Below the pieces are notes generated by a model. The model made no database searches, had not been told where the DNA came from, and saw only the letters and a program-made list of their open reading frames with translations. This document shows positions 33,047-42,404 of a stretch of DNA of 64,000 nucleotides, piece by piece. The stretch is from Catellatospora sp. TT07R-123 (lineage in GTDB: Bacteria; Actinomycetota; Actinomycetes; Mycobacteriales; Micromonosporaceae), in contig NZ_BNEM01000002.1 in NCBI RefSeq assembly GCF_018327705.1, forward strand, positions 4,278,001-4,342,000, read 5' to 3'. The position numbers were made by a program, and so were the translations under genes. The stretch's first letter is position 1, and every line of letters begins with the position of its first letter.

Positions 33047-34885
33047 ATGTCGGTCGACACGGTGACCGGGCCGGAGGCGAGCACCATCGAGCCGGCCCCG
33101 ATGGCATATCCGTTGCCGCCAAGGCGTTTTCTGGGACTCAGCGGCGGCCAGATCGTCACTGTCCAGATCGCACTGGTGCTGCTCGTCGGCGCCACGCGGG
33201 TCGGCTACGGCGCGGTCGCGGCGGCCGTGCCGGTCGCGGCGGCGCTGGTCGTGCTCGGCTGGGGGCGCTGGCGCGGCCGCTGGGTGTCCCAGTGGCTCTC
33301 GGTGTACACCCGCTTCCGCGCCCGCCGCCGGCGCGTCGAGGCCGGCGCCGACGTCGCCGACCTGCTCGGCCTGGTGCACCCCGGTTCCCGGGTGGGCACC
33401 GCCGACATCGAGGGCCAGCAGTGCGCGGTGCTCGCCGACGCCGAGGGCCTGGTCGTGCTGCTGGAGCTGGGTGAGCAGGCGGTGCTGCCGACCAAGGCGT
33501 GGCACCCGCTGCCGTCCCCGGCGTCGCTGCTGCCCGCCCCGGCCCCGGACGCGCCGCCGGTGCGCCTGCAACTGCTGCTGCTCGCCAACGCCGCCAACGG
33601 CTCCTCCCCGGCCGCCTCGTCCTACCGCCAGCTCACCGGCGGGCGCCTGCTCGCCGACGAGCGCGCCGTGCTGTGCGTACGGGTCCAGCGCGCCGACGGC
33701 TGGGACGAGCGCGACCTCCAGCGCGCCCTGGCCGGGGTGGTGCGCAAGGTGCGCGCCCGGCTCGGCAGCGTCCCGCACCGGGTGCTCGGCGAGGTCGCCG
33801 CGCTGCGCGTGATCGGCGAGACGGCCGGGCACGACAGCGGCCAGGCCGTCCAGGAGGGCTGGTCCGCGCTGTACGCGGGCGGCCTGCTCCAGACCGTGCA
33901 CACCGTGGAGCGGTGGCCGCAGTCGCACCCGGACCCCGCGCACGCGCTGCTGCCGCGCCTGCTCCGCCTGCCCGCGACCACGGTGGCGGTCTCGCTGACC
34001 GCCGGCCCGTGGACCGGCCACGGCGACCAGCTGCACGCCCAGCTCGCGGTGCGGCTCACCGCCCCGGACCAGACGTCGCTGGGCAACGCCGCGGGCGCGC
34101 TGCGCCAGGTGCTCACCGCCGACCACGCCCAGGCCCGCCGCCTCGACGGCGAGCAGCTCGACGGCTACCTGGCCACGCTCCCGCTGGGCGGTCCGACCCC
34201 GGCCGGGATCGCGCCCGGCGGCCACCTCGGCCCGGCCCGGCGCGGCGCCGCCGTGGGCGCGCTGATCACGCCGTACGGCGGCAGCGGGCTCATGATCGGG
34301 GTGAACCGGCACAACGAGGCGGTCGCGTTCCGGCTGTTCCGGCCGGAGGCCACCCGGGCGGTGCTGATCGGCGGCGTGCCGGTTGCGCAGACCGTCGCGG
34401 TGCGCGCCATGGCCCTGGGCGGCTACGTGCTGGTGCAGACGACCCGCCCGTGGGCCTGGGAGGCGTTCGCGCGCGGCCTGGGCGCCGGGGCGCCGCTGAC
34501 CGTGATGGCGCCCGGCCCGGTGACGGTGCCGCCGGGCACGCCGCTGCGGCCGCTGCTTACGATCGTGGACATCGGGCCGGTCGCCGCCGACCGCACCCCG
34601 GGCACGCCCTGGCACAGCACGCTGGTGGTGCGCGACGACCTGTCCCCGGTGGACGTGGACGTGCTCGGCCGCGCCGACCTGGCCCTGCTCCAGCCGCTGC
34701 AACCGGCCGAGGCCGCGGTCGCGGTGTCGGTGCTGGGGCTGTCGCGCGACCAGGAGGCGTGGCTGTCGCGGGCCCAGCCCGGCATGATCGGCGTGGTGCA
34801 CCGGCGCTCGGTGCGCTGGGCCGCACTGTCGCTGACCTCGTACGAGCAGCAGCTCATCGGATCGGCGTCGCGCGGGACGCGCTGA
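33047..34885 (+). CDS. eccE: ESX type VII secretion protein EccE
   Basis: A 612-residue protein with two N-terminal helices (about 32-50 and 53-72), the EccE topology, and a long cytoplasmic part. The segment WVSQWLSVYTRFRARRRR after the second helix is characteristic. The remainder is a low-motif globular domain longer than mycobacterial EccE (about 400-460 residues), typical of the non-mycobacterial forms. It starts at ATG 33047 behind AGGGGAGG. It shares a divergent promoter region with eccB. EccC and EccD genes are not in the window. Confidence 0.88.
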   Translation: MSVDTVTGPEASTIEPAPMAYPLPPRRFLGLSGGQIVTVQIALVLLVGATRVGYGAVAAAVPVAAALVVLGWGRWRGRWVSQWLSVYTRFRARRRRVEAGADVADLLGLVHPGSRVGTADIEGQQCAVLADAEGLVVLLELGEQAVLPTKAWHPLPSPASLLPAPAPDAPPVRLQLLLLANAANGSSPAASSYRQLTGGRLLADERAVLCVRVQRADGWDERDLQRALAGVVRKVRARLGSVPHRVLGEVAALRVIGETAGHDSGQAVQEGWSALYAGGLLQTVHTVERWPQSHPDPAHALLPRLLRLPATTVAVSLTAGPWTGHGDQLHAQLAVRLTAPDQTSLGNAAGALRQVLTADHAQARRLDGEQLDGYLATLPLGGPTPAGIAPGGHLGPARRGAAVGALITPYGGSGLMIGVNRHNEAVAFRLFRPEATRAVLIGGVPVAQTVAVRAMALGGYVLVQTTRPWAWEAFARGLGAGAPLTVMAPGPVTVPPGTPLRPLLTIVDIGPVAADRTPGTPWHSTLVVRDDLSPVDVDVLGRADLALLQPLQPAEAAVAVSVLGLSRDQEAWLSRAQPGMIGVVHRRSVRWAALSLTSYEQQLIGSASRGTR

Positions 34886-34930
34886 GCCGGGGGATGCTTT
34901 CCTTGCCGATACGTGGCACGATGCCGCTCC

Positions 34931-35305
34931 ATGGGCATCATCCTCCGATTGGCCGCCAGCGCGGCCGCCGTTTGGGTGGCGACGCTGCTGATCGACGGCA
35001 TCACGGTGAACGCAGAGACCACTGCCGGCAAGATCGGCACCTACGTCGCCATCGCCGTGATCTTCGGCGTGTGCAACGCGCTGCTGCGCCCGATCGTCAA
35101 GACGGTCGGCTGCGCCTTCTACGTGTTCACCCTGGGCCTGATCGCGCTCGTGGTGAACGGCCTGCTGTTCTGGCTGACCAGCGCCATCGCCGGGGTGCTG
35201 GACGTGCCGTTCCACGTCGACGGCTTCCTCTCCGCCCTGCTGGGCGCACTGGTCGTCGGCCTGGTCAGCTGGGCCCTCAACCTGCTCATCCCCGACAAGG
35301 ACTGA
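34931..35305 (+). CDS. YvlD-like (phage holin 4_2 superfamily) membrane protein
   Basis: A 124-residue membrane protein with four hydrophobic segments and the family pattern A-I-F-G-V-C-N-A-L-L-R-P-I-V-K. It starts at ATG 34931 (MGIILRL); the earlier ATG at 34913 would add six unlikely residues. Members are widespread and linked to envelope stress, but the exact function is unknown; the holin name is historical. It is 45 bp after eccE and may share its transcript. Confidence 0.87.
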   Translation: MGIILRLAASAAAVWVATLLIDGITVNAETTAGKIGTYVAIAVIFGVCNALLRPIVKTVGCAFYVFTLGLIALVVNGLLFWLTSAIAGVLDVPFHVDGFLSALLGALVVGLVSWALNLLIPDKD

Positions 35306-35350
35306 CCCCTGCGCCGCGGCGCCACGCCGCAGCCTCCCAGCACGGTCCAA

Positions 35351-35411
35351 GATCGCCGTTTCGGGGCGGAACCCGCACGCTGAGTGCCGGTTCCGCCCCG
35401 GGGCAGCGATC
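35351..35411. repeat. 61-bp palindromic repeat, copy 4
   Basis: The left arm GATCGCCGTTTCGGGGC and the right arm GCCCCGGGGCAGCGATC span 61 bp, with GATC edges. A second inner pair, GGCGGAAC and GTTCCGCC, strengthens the stem. It lies 45 bp past the YvlD-like stop and about 50 bp before the next gene. Confidence 0.75.
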
Positions 35412-35458
35412 ACCGTCACATAGTCAGTACCGTAGCGGCGATTGCCCCTTACGATTCG

Positions 35459-36370
35459 ATGGTGAGTGAGCTTCGCCTCGGCTATCTGTACGGGCTCGGC
35501 GCGTACATCATGTGGGGCTTCTTCCCCGCGTACTTCAAGCTGCTGCGGCCGTCCGGACCGTTCGAGGTGCTCGCGCACCGCGTCGTCTGGTCCGTGCTGT
35601 TCATGATCATCCTGCTCAGTGCCGTACGCGGCTGGCGCCGGATCGCCGAACTCCGCCACCGCCCGGCGACCCTGGCCGGGGTCGCCCTGGCCGGAGTACT
35701 CATCGGCGTCAACTGGGCCACCTACATCTGGGCCGTCAACATCAACCGGGTCGTCGAGACGTCGCTCGGATACTTCATCACGCCGCTCGTGGTGATCGTC
35801 GCGGGCGTCGTGATCCTGCACGAGCGCCTGCGCACGGCGCAGTGGGCCGCTGTCGGCATCGGCACCGTCGCGGTGCTGGTGCTCACCGTCGACTACGGCC
35901 ACCCGCCGTGGGTCGCCCTCATCCTGGCCTTCAGCTTCTCCATGTACGGCCTGGTGAAGAAGCGCCTGGGCCTGCCCGCCACCGACGGCCTCTTCGTCGA
36001 GTCGGCCGTCCTCAGCCTCCCCGCCCTGGCCCTGCTCATCTGGTACGCGCGCCACGACCAGCTCACCTTCGGCCACCTCAGCACCGGTCACAGCCTGCTG
36101 CTGGCCGCCGCCGGGGCGCTCACCGCCATCCCGCTGCTGATGTTCGCCGGCGCCGCCAACCGCCTCCCCCTGGTCAGCCTCGGCATGCTCCAGTACGTCG
36201 CCCCCACCCTCCAACTCGCCCTGGGCGTGTTCCTCTTCCACGAACCGATGCCGCCGGTGCGGCTGTTCGGGTTCGGGCTGGTGTGGGTGGCACTGGCCGT
36301 CTTCACCTGGGACGGGCTGCGCTCCGCCCGCGCCACCCGCCTGCGCCCCGCTCCCCTCCCCGCCGCCTGA
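35459..36370 (+). CDS. rarD: RarD-type EamA/DMT transporter
   Basis: A 303-residue permease with ten predicted helices in two EamA repeats. The opening GAYIMWGFFPAYFKLL and the segment GVNWATYIWAVN...VVETSLGYFI are hallmarks of RarD proteins. The substrate is unproven; RarD is often listed as a chloramphenicol-sensitivity protein without direct evidence. It starts at ATG 35459 (GTG 35462 possible). Its 3' end is followed after 13 bp by the palindromic repeat at 36384. Confidence 0.9.
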   Translation: MVSELRLGYLYGLGAYIMWGFFPAYFKLLRPSGPFEVLAHRVVWSVLFMIILLSAVRGWRRIAELRHRPATLAGVALAGVLIGVNWATYIWAVNINRVVETSLGYFITPLVVIVAGVVILHERLRTAQWAAVGIGTVAVLVLTVDYGHPPWVALILAFSFSMYGLVKKRLGLPATDGLFVESAVLSLPALALLIWYARHDQLTFGHLSTGHSLLLAAAGALTAIPLLMFAGAANRLPLVSLGMLQYVAPTLQLALGVFLFHEPMPPVRLFGFGLVWVALAVFTWDGLRSARATRLRPAPLPAA

Positions 36371-36383
36371 CAAGCAAAGGAAG

Positions 36384-36448
36384 GGTGCAGTTTCGGGGAA
36401 AGTGTCGAAATCCCCGCCAAGATTCCAGCACTTTCCCCGAAAGTGTCG
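36384..36448. repeat. GTGCAGTTTCGGGGAAAGTG palindromic repeat, copy 2
   Basis: The left arm GTGCAGTTTCGGGGAAAGTG is identical to copy 1. The right half contains GATTCCAGCACTTTCCCCGA. It begins 13 bp after the RarD-like stop codon. Confidence 0.83.
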
Positions 36449-36605
36449 CGATCTTGAGGGCGGTGCGGGGCGGGGCGCCCTTGGCGAGCGGGTTCGCGGA
36501 GACGTTCACCCCGCGTTCATCGTGGGTCAGGGGTGGGATCATCCGGCGTCCCTACCTTGCGTGACGGAAGGCATGTGCCGATCCCACGCATGGAGGAATT
36601 GCTCT

Positions 36606-38744
36606 ATGAACGAATCCCGCCGCCGACTCCCCCTGCTCGGCGGGGACGGCCACAGCGGAGGCAGCCGGTCCTCGATGACCTGCCAGTACCGCTGCGGCAA
36701 CGCCTGCGACCACCCCGCCCCCAACACCTCGGGCAACGAGTACCTCGGCGACCGGATCGAGGCCGAGGTCACCCGCCGGGGCGTGCTGAAGGCCGGCTCG
36801 GCCGGTGCGATCGCGCTGGGCTTCGCCGGTGCCGCCGCCGGTGCCGTGGCCGGTGCGGTGCCCGCGTTCGCCGAGTCCGGACAGTCCGGTGCCGCCGAGG
36901 GCTTCTCGGCCGCGTCGCTGGAGACCTCGGGCGGCCCGGCCGCGCTGACGTTCTCCCCGATCCCGCCGAACACCCTGGACAACCTGGTCGTCCCCAACGG
37001 GTACGACCACAACGTGATCATCCGCTGGGGTGACGAGGTCGTGCCCGGCGCGCCGGACTTCGACCCGGCCGCCCAGACGGGCGCGAGCCAGTCCAAGCAG
37101 TTCGGCTACAACAACGACTTCGTCGCGGTGCTGCCGCTGGGCCGGGGCAACGACCGGGCCCTACTGGTCTGCAACCACGAGTACACCAACGAGAACCTGA
37201 TGTTCCCCGGGTTCACCACGCTGGACGCGCTGAGCGACGAGCAGGTCAGGGCCGCGATCGCGGCGCACGGCATGTCCGTGGTCGAGCTGGAGCGCGTCGG
37301 GCGTACGGGACAGTGGGCCGTCGTCGACCGCGGGCGCCGCCCGTACAACCGGCGTATCACCGCCCTGTCCACGGTGTTCTCGGTGACCGGCCCCGCGGCC
37401 GGTTCCGCCCTGCTCAAGACTGCCGCCGACCCGACCGGCAAGCGGGTCGTCGGCACGCTGAACAACTGCGCGGGCGGCGTGACCCCCTGGGGCACGGTGC
37501 TGTCGGGCGAGGAGAACTGGAACCAGTACTTCGTCGGCGGCGACGGCGTGCCCGAGGAGGCCAAGGCGGCCCTGAGCCGCTACGGCGTCTCCACGACCGC
37601 CCGCTACCCCGCCGACTCGCGCAAGTGGGACCGGGTCGACGCCCGGTTCGACCTGACCGCGAACCCGAACGAGGTCAACCGCTTCGGCTGGATCGTGGAG
37701 ATCGACCCGTTCGACCCGGACTCGGCCCCGCGCAAGCACACCGCGCTGGGCCGGTTCAAGCACGAGGGCGCCAACGTCATCGTGGCCGACAACGGGCACG
37801 TCGTGGCGTACATGGGCGACGACGAGCGCTTCGACTACATGTACAAGTTCGTCTCCAGCAGGAAGATCGCCCGGGGCGACTCGTACTGGGCGCGCAAGCA
37901 GAACATGACGCTGCTGGAGTCCGGCGACCTGTACGTCGCCAAGCTCGACTTCACCAGCGCCGCCGAGATCGACGGCACCGGCAAGCTGCCCGCCGACGGC
38001 GCCTTCAACGGCACCGGCACCTGGCTGCCGCTGGTCAAGGACGGCCGCTCGATGGTCCCCGGCTGGACAGTCGAGCAGATCCTGGTCTTCACCCGCCAGG
38101 CCGCCGACGCCGTCGGCGCCACCAAGATGGACCGGCCCGAGGACGTCGAGCCGAACCCGGTCAACCGCAGGATCTACGCCGCGCTGACCAACAACACCGC
38201 CCGGGGCACCACCACCGGCCGGGGCGTCCTGGCCGACGAGGCCAACCCGCGCAACGCCAACAAGCACGGCCACATCTTCGAGCTGACCGAGGACGGCGGC
38301 GACCACACCGGCGCCACGTTCACCTGGGCGATCCCGATCGTCTGCGGCGACCCGGCGGACCCGTCGACCTACTTCATGGGGTACGACAAGACCAAGGTCT
38401 CCCCGATCTCCTGCCCGGACAACGTCGCCTTCGACAGCAAGGGCAACCTGTGGATCTCCACGGACGGCAACGCGCTGCTCAGCAATGACGGCCTGTTCGC
38501 CACGGCCCTCTCGGGCCCGGAGGCCGGCCACCTCAAGCAGTTCCTGACCGTGCCGCGCGGCGCCGAGACCTGCGGCCCGTTCATCAGCACCGACAACCGG
38601 ACGGTCTTCGCCGCGGTGCAGCACCCCGGCGAGCTCACCGGCGCGTCGTTCGACAAGCCGGCCAGCACCTGGCCCGACGGCGACTACAGCAAGCCCGGCA
38701 TCGTGGGCGTATGGCGCCTGGACGGCAAGCCCGCCGGCTCCTGA
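36606..38744 (+). CDS. PhoX-family alkaline phosphatase, Tat-exported
   Basis: A 712-residue protein. The N-terminal block CQYRCGNACDHPAPNTSGNEY is typical of actinobacterial PhoX-like proteins. It is followed at about 57-85 by a Tat signal (TRRGVLKAG, then a Gly/Ala hydrophobic stretch ending AFA). The catalytic domain carries the PhoX beta-propeller pattern, including the TPWGTVLSGEENWNQYF and YKFVSSRK segments and acidic Ca/Fe ligands. PhoX enzymes hydrolyse phosphomonoesters outside the membrane using Fe and Ca. It starts at ATG 36606 behind GGAGGA. No Pho box was resolved upstream, so phosphate control is plausible but unseen. Confidence 0.92.
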   Translation: MNESRRRLPLLGGDGHSGGSRSSMTCQYRCGNACDHPAPNTSGNEYLGDRIEAEVTRRGVLKAGSAGAIALGFAGAAAGAVAGAVPAFAESGQSGAAEGFSAASLETSGGPAALTFSPIPPNTLDNLVVPNGYDHNVIIRWGDEVVPGAPDFDPAAQTGASQSKQFGYNNDFVAVLPLGRGNDRALLVCNHEYTNENLMFPGFTTLDALSDEQVRAAIAAHGMSVVELERVGRTGQWAVVDRGRRPYNRRITALSTVFSVTGPAAGSALLKTAADPTGKRVVGTLNNCAGGVTPWGTVLSGEENWNQYFVGGDGVPEEAKAALSRYGVSTTARYPADSRKWDRVDARFDLTANPNEVNRFGWIVEIDPFDPDSAPRKHTALGRFKHEGANVIVADNGHVVAYMGDDERFDYMYKFVSSRKIARGDSYWARKQNMTLLESGDLYVAKLDFTSAAEIDGTGKLPADGAFNGTGTWLPLVKDGRSMVPGWTVEQILVFTRQAADAVGATKMDRPEDVEPNPVNRRIYAALTNNTARGTTTGRGVLADEANPRNANKHGHIFELTEDGGDHTGATFTWAIPIVCGDPADPSTYFMGYDKTKVSPISCPDNVAFDSKGNLWISTDGNALLSNDGLFATALSGPEAGHLKQFLTVPRGAETCGPFISTDNRTVFAAVQHPGELTGASFDKPASTWPDGDYSKPGIVGVWRLDGKPAGS

Positions 38745-38758
38745 CCCACCCTGTTCCG

Positions 38759-38789
38759 ACGGCGCCCGCGGCCCCGCCCCGGGCGCCGT
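38759..38789 (+). terminator. Terminator after the PhoX gene
   Basis: ACGGCGCCCG pairs with CGGGCGCCGT, then TCCCC follows. It lies between the convergent phoX-like and IclR genes and may serve both. Confidence 0.65.
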
Positions 38790-38819
38790 TCCCCATCTCA
38801 GCCCAAGATCCCCGGTGGG

Positions 38820-39614
38820 TCAGGCGGCGGCGGACAGGGGCGGGTTGAGGGCGCTGGCGAGGGCCCTGGCGGTGCCGTAGAGGCGCTCGCGGATCACGGG
38901 TGCCTGCGCCACCAGGTCCACGGCGGGCAGGGCGCAGGCGACGACGTAGCGCTGCGAGAGGTCCCCGGCTGTCTGCACGGCCACCGCGGCGCACGCGACG
39001 CCCGAGCGGAACTGGCCGATCTCCACCTGCATGCCGCGCCGCATCCCGGCGGCGATGTCGGCGTCCAGCGCCGACGACGACCGGATCGTCGCCTGCGTGA
39101 ACGCCCGCATGCCGTGCTCCTTGAGGTAGCGCTCGCGGGCGGCGGGGTCGAGCGTGGCCAGCAGGGTCTTGCCGAGCGCGGTGGCGTGGGCGCCGTCGTC
39201 GAACCCGGGCACCAGGTCCTCGACGTGCGGGGAGCGGATGCCCTCGGCGACCGCGGTGATGGCGACGTTGCCGTCGACGAAGCTGCCCAGGTAGTGGCTG
39301 TACCCGATCTCGGCCGACGCGCGGCGCAGCACGGTGCCGACCTCGGCGGGCCCGCGCATCGCGACGACGAGCTCGCGGAACCGGTCGGCCACGGCCAGGC
39401 CCAGGGTGTAGCCGCCGTCCGCACGCCGCATCACGTAGCCCTGATGGGCCAGGGTGCGCAGCATCCGGTACGCGGCGGCGGGGGTGATGTCGCAGCGGCG
39501 GGCGATCTGCTTGGGTGACAGCCCGGCGGGCGACTCGCCCACCACTTCGAGCACGCGCAGCGCCCGGGCGACGCTGCTGACCATGTCCGATGGCGGGACT
39601 GTGGAATCTCGCAT
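38820..39614 (-). CDS. IclR-family transcriptional regulator
   Basis: A 264-residue regulator. The N-terminal winged helix (about 14-70) includes LEVVGESPAGLSPKQIA and AYRMLRTLAHQGYV. The C-terminal effector domain (about 85-260) has the IclR signature region FDDGAHATALGKTLLATL. It starts at ATG 39614; the ATG at MVSSVARAL is an alternative. It is convergent with the phoX-like gene and shares no operon, so its target is unclear. A candidate promoter region lies in the 103-bp gap before the polyprenyl synthase stop. Confidence 0.88.
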   Translation of the reverse strand: MRDSTVPPSDMVSSVARALRVLEVVGESPAGLSPKQIARRCDITPAAAYRMLRTLAHQGYVMRRADGGYTLGLAVADRFRELVVAMRGPAEVGTVLRRASAEIGYSHYLGSFVDGNVAITAVAEGIRSPHVEDLVPGFDDGAHATALGKTLLATLDPAARERYLKEHGMRAFTQATIRSSSALDADIAAGMRRGMQVEIGQFRSGVACAAVAVQTAGDLSQRYVVACALPAVDLVAQAPVIRERLYGTARALASALNPPLSAAA

Positions 39615-39717
39615 CGTCAGCACCTCCCAGGCAGCCGCACCTACGATATGCAAATGCACGGCTCAGGTGAAGGGCCGAAAGGTAGCGACTTAGGTCGATC
39701 CACTTACGACACGGACG

Positions 39718-40758
39718 TCAACTGATCCTGTCCGCCACGACGTCGCAGAGGGCCTCCAGGGCGGCCTTGGCGGCGTTGTCGGGAAGATCGACCAACTGCG
39801 CGCGGGCGCGCTCGGCGTACCCCCGGACGGTCTCGCGGGCCTGGCGCATCGCGTCGCTCTCGCGCAGCAGTTCCAGCGCCTCGGCGTGCATCTCGTCGTC
39901 GGTGACCGGGCCGTCGGACAGGATCTGGCGCAGCCGCACCGCGGCCGGGTCGGCGTCCTGGCTGGCCAGGGCGTACAGCACCGGCAGGGTCGGCACGCCC
40001 TCGCGCAGGTCGGTGCCCGGGGTCTTGCCCGAGTCCGAGCTGTCGCTGGCGATGTCGAGCAGGTCGTCGGAGAGCTGGAAGGCCAGCCCCAGCGTCTCGG
40101 CATACTCGGTGAGGCTGGCGGTGACGGCCGGGGACGCCCCGGAGAACATGCCGCCGAAGGTGGCGCAGGTAGCCATGAGCGAACCGGTCTTGCCCGCCAG
40201 CACGTAGAGGTGGTGCTCGACCGGGTCGGCGTCGCGCGGGCCCACGGTCTCGGCGATCTGGCCGTGCACCAGGGCGGCGAAGGTCTGCGCCTGGATCTTC
40301 ACAGCCTCCGGGCCGAGGCCGGCCGCGAGCTCGGCGGCGCGCGAGAACAGGAAGTCGCCGACCAGGATGGCCAGCGAGTTGCCCCAGCGCGCGTTGGCGC
40401 TCGGGGTGCCGCGCCGCACCAGGGCCTCGTCCATCACGTCGTCGTGGTAGAGCGTCGCGACGTGGGTCAGCTCCAGGACCGCCGCGGCGTCGATCAGCTC
40501 GGGCGCGTGCGGGTCGCCGAAGTGCGCGCAGACCGAGACGAGCATCGGGCGGAACCGCTTGCCGCCGGCATCCAGCAGGTGCCGGGCAGCCTCGGCGACG
40601 AAGGGGTCGGCGGACTCGACGGACTCGCGCAGACGTGCCTCCACCTGCGCCAGCGTCGTGTTTACCGTCGCCTCCAGCTCCGGGTCGGCGAAACTCACGC
40701 CGGCCCCCCGGGCAGTACGACCGTTAACGCTGCTCACCACGCCCCCACGATGCCACAT
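39718..40758 (-). CDS. grcC: Trans polyprenyl diphosphate synthase (menaquinone side chain)
   Basis: A protein of up to 346 residues that elongates allylic diphosphates with IPP. The first Asp-rich motif is DDVMD (residues 106-110), with GKRFRPM before it. The second is DDLLD (231-235), and GKTPGTDLREG follows. Chain length cannot be read with confidence. It lies beside nuo and MenJ-like genes, as grcC1 (Rv0562) lies beside menJ (Rv0561c), which supports a menaquinone role. The start is ambiguous: ATG 40758 sits only 15 bp after a strong hairpin, so GTG 40740 or 40737 may be used. Confidence 0.9.
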   Translation of the reverse strand: MWHRGGVVSSVNGRTARGAGVSFADPELEATVNTTLAQVEARLRESVESADPFVAEAARHLLDAGGKRFRPMLVSVCAHFGDPHAPELIDAAAVLELTHVATLYHDDVMDEALVRRGTPSANARWGNSLAILVGDFLFSRAAELAAGLGPEAVKIQAQTFAALVHGQIAETVGPRDADPVEHHLYVLAGKTGSLMATCATFGGMFSGASPAVTASLTEYAETLGLAFQLSDDLLDIASDSSDSGKTPGTDLREGVPTLPVLYALASQDADPAAVRLRQILSDGPVTDDEMHAEALELLRESDAMRQARETVRGYAERARAQLVDLPDNAAKAALEALCDVVADRIS

Positions 40759-40772
40759 GACCTACACATGAT

Positions 40773-40816
40773 CGAAGCTCCCCCCATGCCTATCTGACGA
40801 CATGGGAGGAGCTTCG
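40773..40816 (-). terminator. Terminator of the nuo operon
   Basis: CGAAGCTCCCCCCATG pairs with CATGGGAGGAGCTTCG (one mismatch) around a 12-base loop. It lies 29 bp past the nuoN stop and just before the polyprenyl synthase start. Confidence 0.7.
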
Positions 40817-40844
40817 GACTTTCCACTTCTTACCGGGCGAAAGG

Positions 40845-42404
40845 TCAGCGGACGAAGGTCGCCGCGTCGTTCGCCAGTTCCAGCAGCTTGCTGGGCGCCA
40901 CACCGAGCACCAGCGTCACCAGTACGCCGATCATCAGCGCGGCCGACGTCAGCGCGCCCGGGATGGACACGCTCGGCGTGGTGTCGCCGGGCTCGGACAG
41001 CCACATCATCACGACCACCCGCAGGTACGGGAAGGCCAGGATGATGCTGCTGAGCACGCCGAACAGCACCAGCCAGGTCTGGCCGCCGCCGATGGCCGCG
41101 CCGAACACCGCGAACTTCGCGGTGAAGCCGCTGGTCAGCGGCAGACCGGCGAAGGCCAGCAGCAGGAAGGTGAAGATGCTGGCGAAGAACGGCGACCGCC
41201 GGCCCAGGCCCGCCCAGCGGGACAGGTGGGTGGCCTCACCGTCGGCGTCGCGGACCAGGGTCAGCAGGGCGAACGCGGCGATGATCGAGAAGCCGTACGC
41301 CACGAGGTAGAACAGCATGCTGCTCAGGCCGTCACGGCCGCCGGCCAGCACACCGACCAGCAGGTAACCGGCGTTGGCGACCGAGGAGTACGCCAGCAGC
41401 CGCTTGAGGTCGGTCTGGGTCACCGCCAGCACCGCGCCCACGAGCATCGTGAGCACCGCGATGACGCCGAGCACGGGGGTGAAGTTCCAGCTGGCCCGGT
41501 CGAACCCGGCGTACAGCACGCGGGCCAGGCCGCCGAAGGCGGCCGCCTTGGTGCACGCCGCCATGAACGCGGTGATCGGGGTAGGCGCGCCCTGGTAGAC
41601 GTCGGGGGTCCACACGTGGAACGGCACCGCGGCGACCTTGAACAGCAGGCCGATCGAGAGCATCGCCAGGCCGATCATCAGCAGCACGAACGGCTTGTCC
41701 GAGGTGTTGACGGCGTCGTGGATCGAGTTGAAGTCCACCGCGCCGGCGTAGCCGTACACCATGGCCAGGCCGAACAGGAAGAACGCCGAGGCGAACGCGC
41801 CGAGCAGGAAGTACTTCACCGCGGCCTCCTGCGACAGCAGCCGCTTGCGGCGGGCCAGTGCGCAGAGCAGGTACAGCGGCAGCGAGAAGACCTCCAGCGC
41901 CACGAACATGACCAGCAGGTCGTTCGAGGACACGAACAGGAGCATGCCGCCCAGCGCGAACAGCGCCAGCGGGTACACCTCGGTCGCGCCGGACTCCCGG
42001 GCGGCCTGGCGGCGGTCGGCCTCGGAGCCGACGGTGATCGCGGCCTGCGCCACGAACGGGCCGCCGGTCTCCAGCGTCCGCTCACCGATCAGCAGCAGCG
42101 AGACGATGCCGAGCACCAGCAGCGTGCCTTCGAGGAACAGGCCCGCCTTGTCGATCGAGATCGCCTGGGCGGCCGTGTGCGCCGTCGCCGCGGACACGCC
42201 GGCCGTCGCCCGCTTGATCACGACGAACAGCGCGACGGCCATGGCCAGCAGGCTCAGCACCAGCTGCACCGCGTTGCGCACCGACCTGGGCACGAACGCC
42301 TCGACGAGCACACCGAGGCACGCCGCGCCGAAGAGGATCAGCATCGGCGCCACGGCGGTGTAGTCGATGTCGGGCAATGAGTTCACGGTGTCGCCCATGG
42401 TCAC
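40845..42404 (-). CDS. nuoN: NADH-quinone oxidoreductase subunit N
   Basis: A 519-residue antiporter-like membrane subunit of complex I with about 14 helices, in the proton-pumping arm next to NuoM. The Proton_antipo_M core with the conserved Lys-containing segment (CTKAAAFGGLARVLYAGF) is visible at about 275-295. It starts at ATG 42404, overlapping the nuoM stop by four bases. It is the last gene of the nuo operon and is followed by a terminator hairpin. Length agrees with actinobacterial NuoN. Confidence 0.95.
   Translation of the reverse strand: MTMGDTVNSLPDIDYTAVAPMLILFGAACLGVLVEAFVPRSVRNAVQLVLSLLAMAVALFVVIKRATAGVSAATAHTAAQAISIDKAGLFLEGTLLVLGIVSLLLIGERTLETGGPFVAQAAITVGSEADRRQAARESGATEVYPLALFALGGMLLFVSSNDLLVMFVALEVFSLPLYLLCALARRKRLLSQEAAVKYFLLGAFASAFFLFGLAMVYGYAGAVDFNSIHDAVNTSDKPFVLLMIGLAMLSIGLLFKVAAVPFHVWTPDVYQGAPTPITAFMAACTKAAAFGGLARVLYAGFDRASWNFTPVLGVIAVLTMLVGAVLAVTQTDLKRLLAYSSVANAGYLLVGVLAGGRDGLSSMLFYLVAYGFSIIAAFALLTLVRDADGEATHLSRWAGLGRRSPFFASIFTFLLLAFAGLPLTSGFTAKFAVFGAAIGGGQTWLVLFGVLSSIILAFPYLRVVVMMWLSEPGDTTPSVSIPGALTSAALMIGVLVTLVLGVAPSKLLELANDAATFVR

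Noticed and set aside
32768-36373. 1201-codon open frame on the minus strand
   Set aside because: It is antisense to eccE, yvlD-like and rarD and crosses known starts and stops; the composition is that of a high-GC shadow frame.
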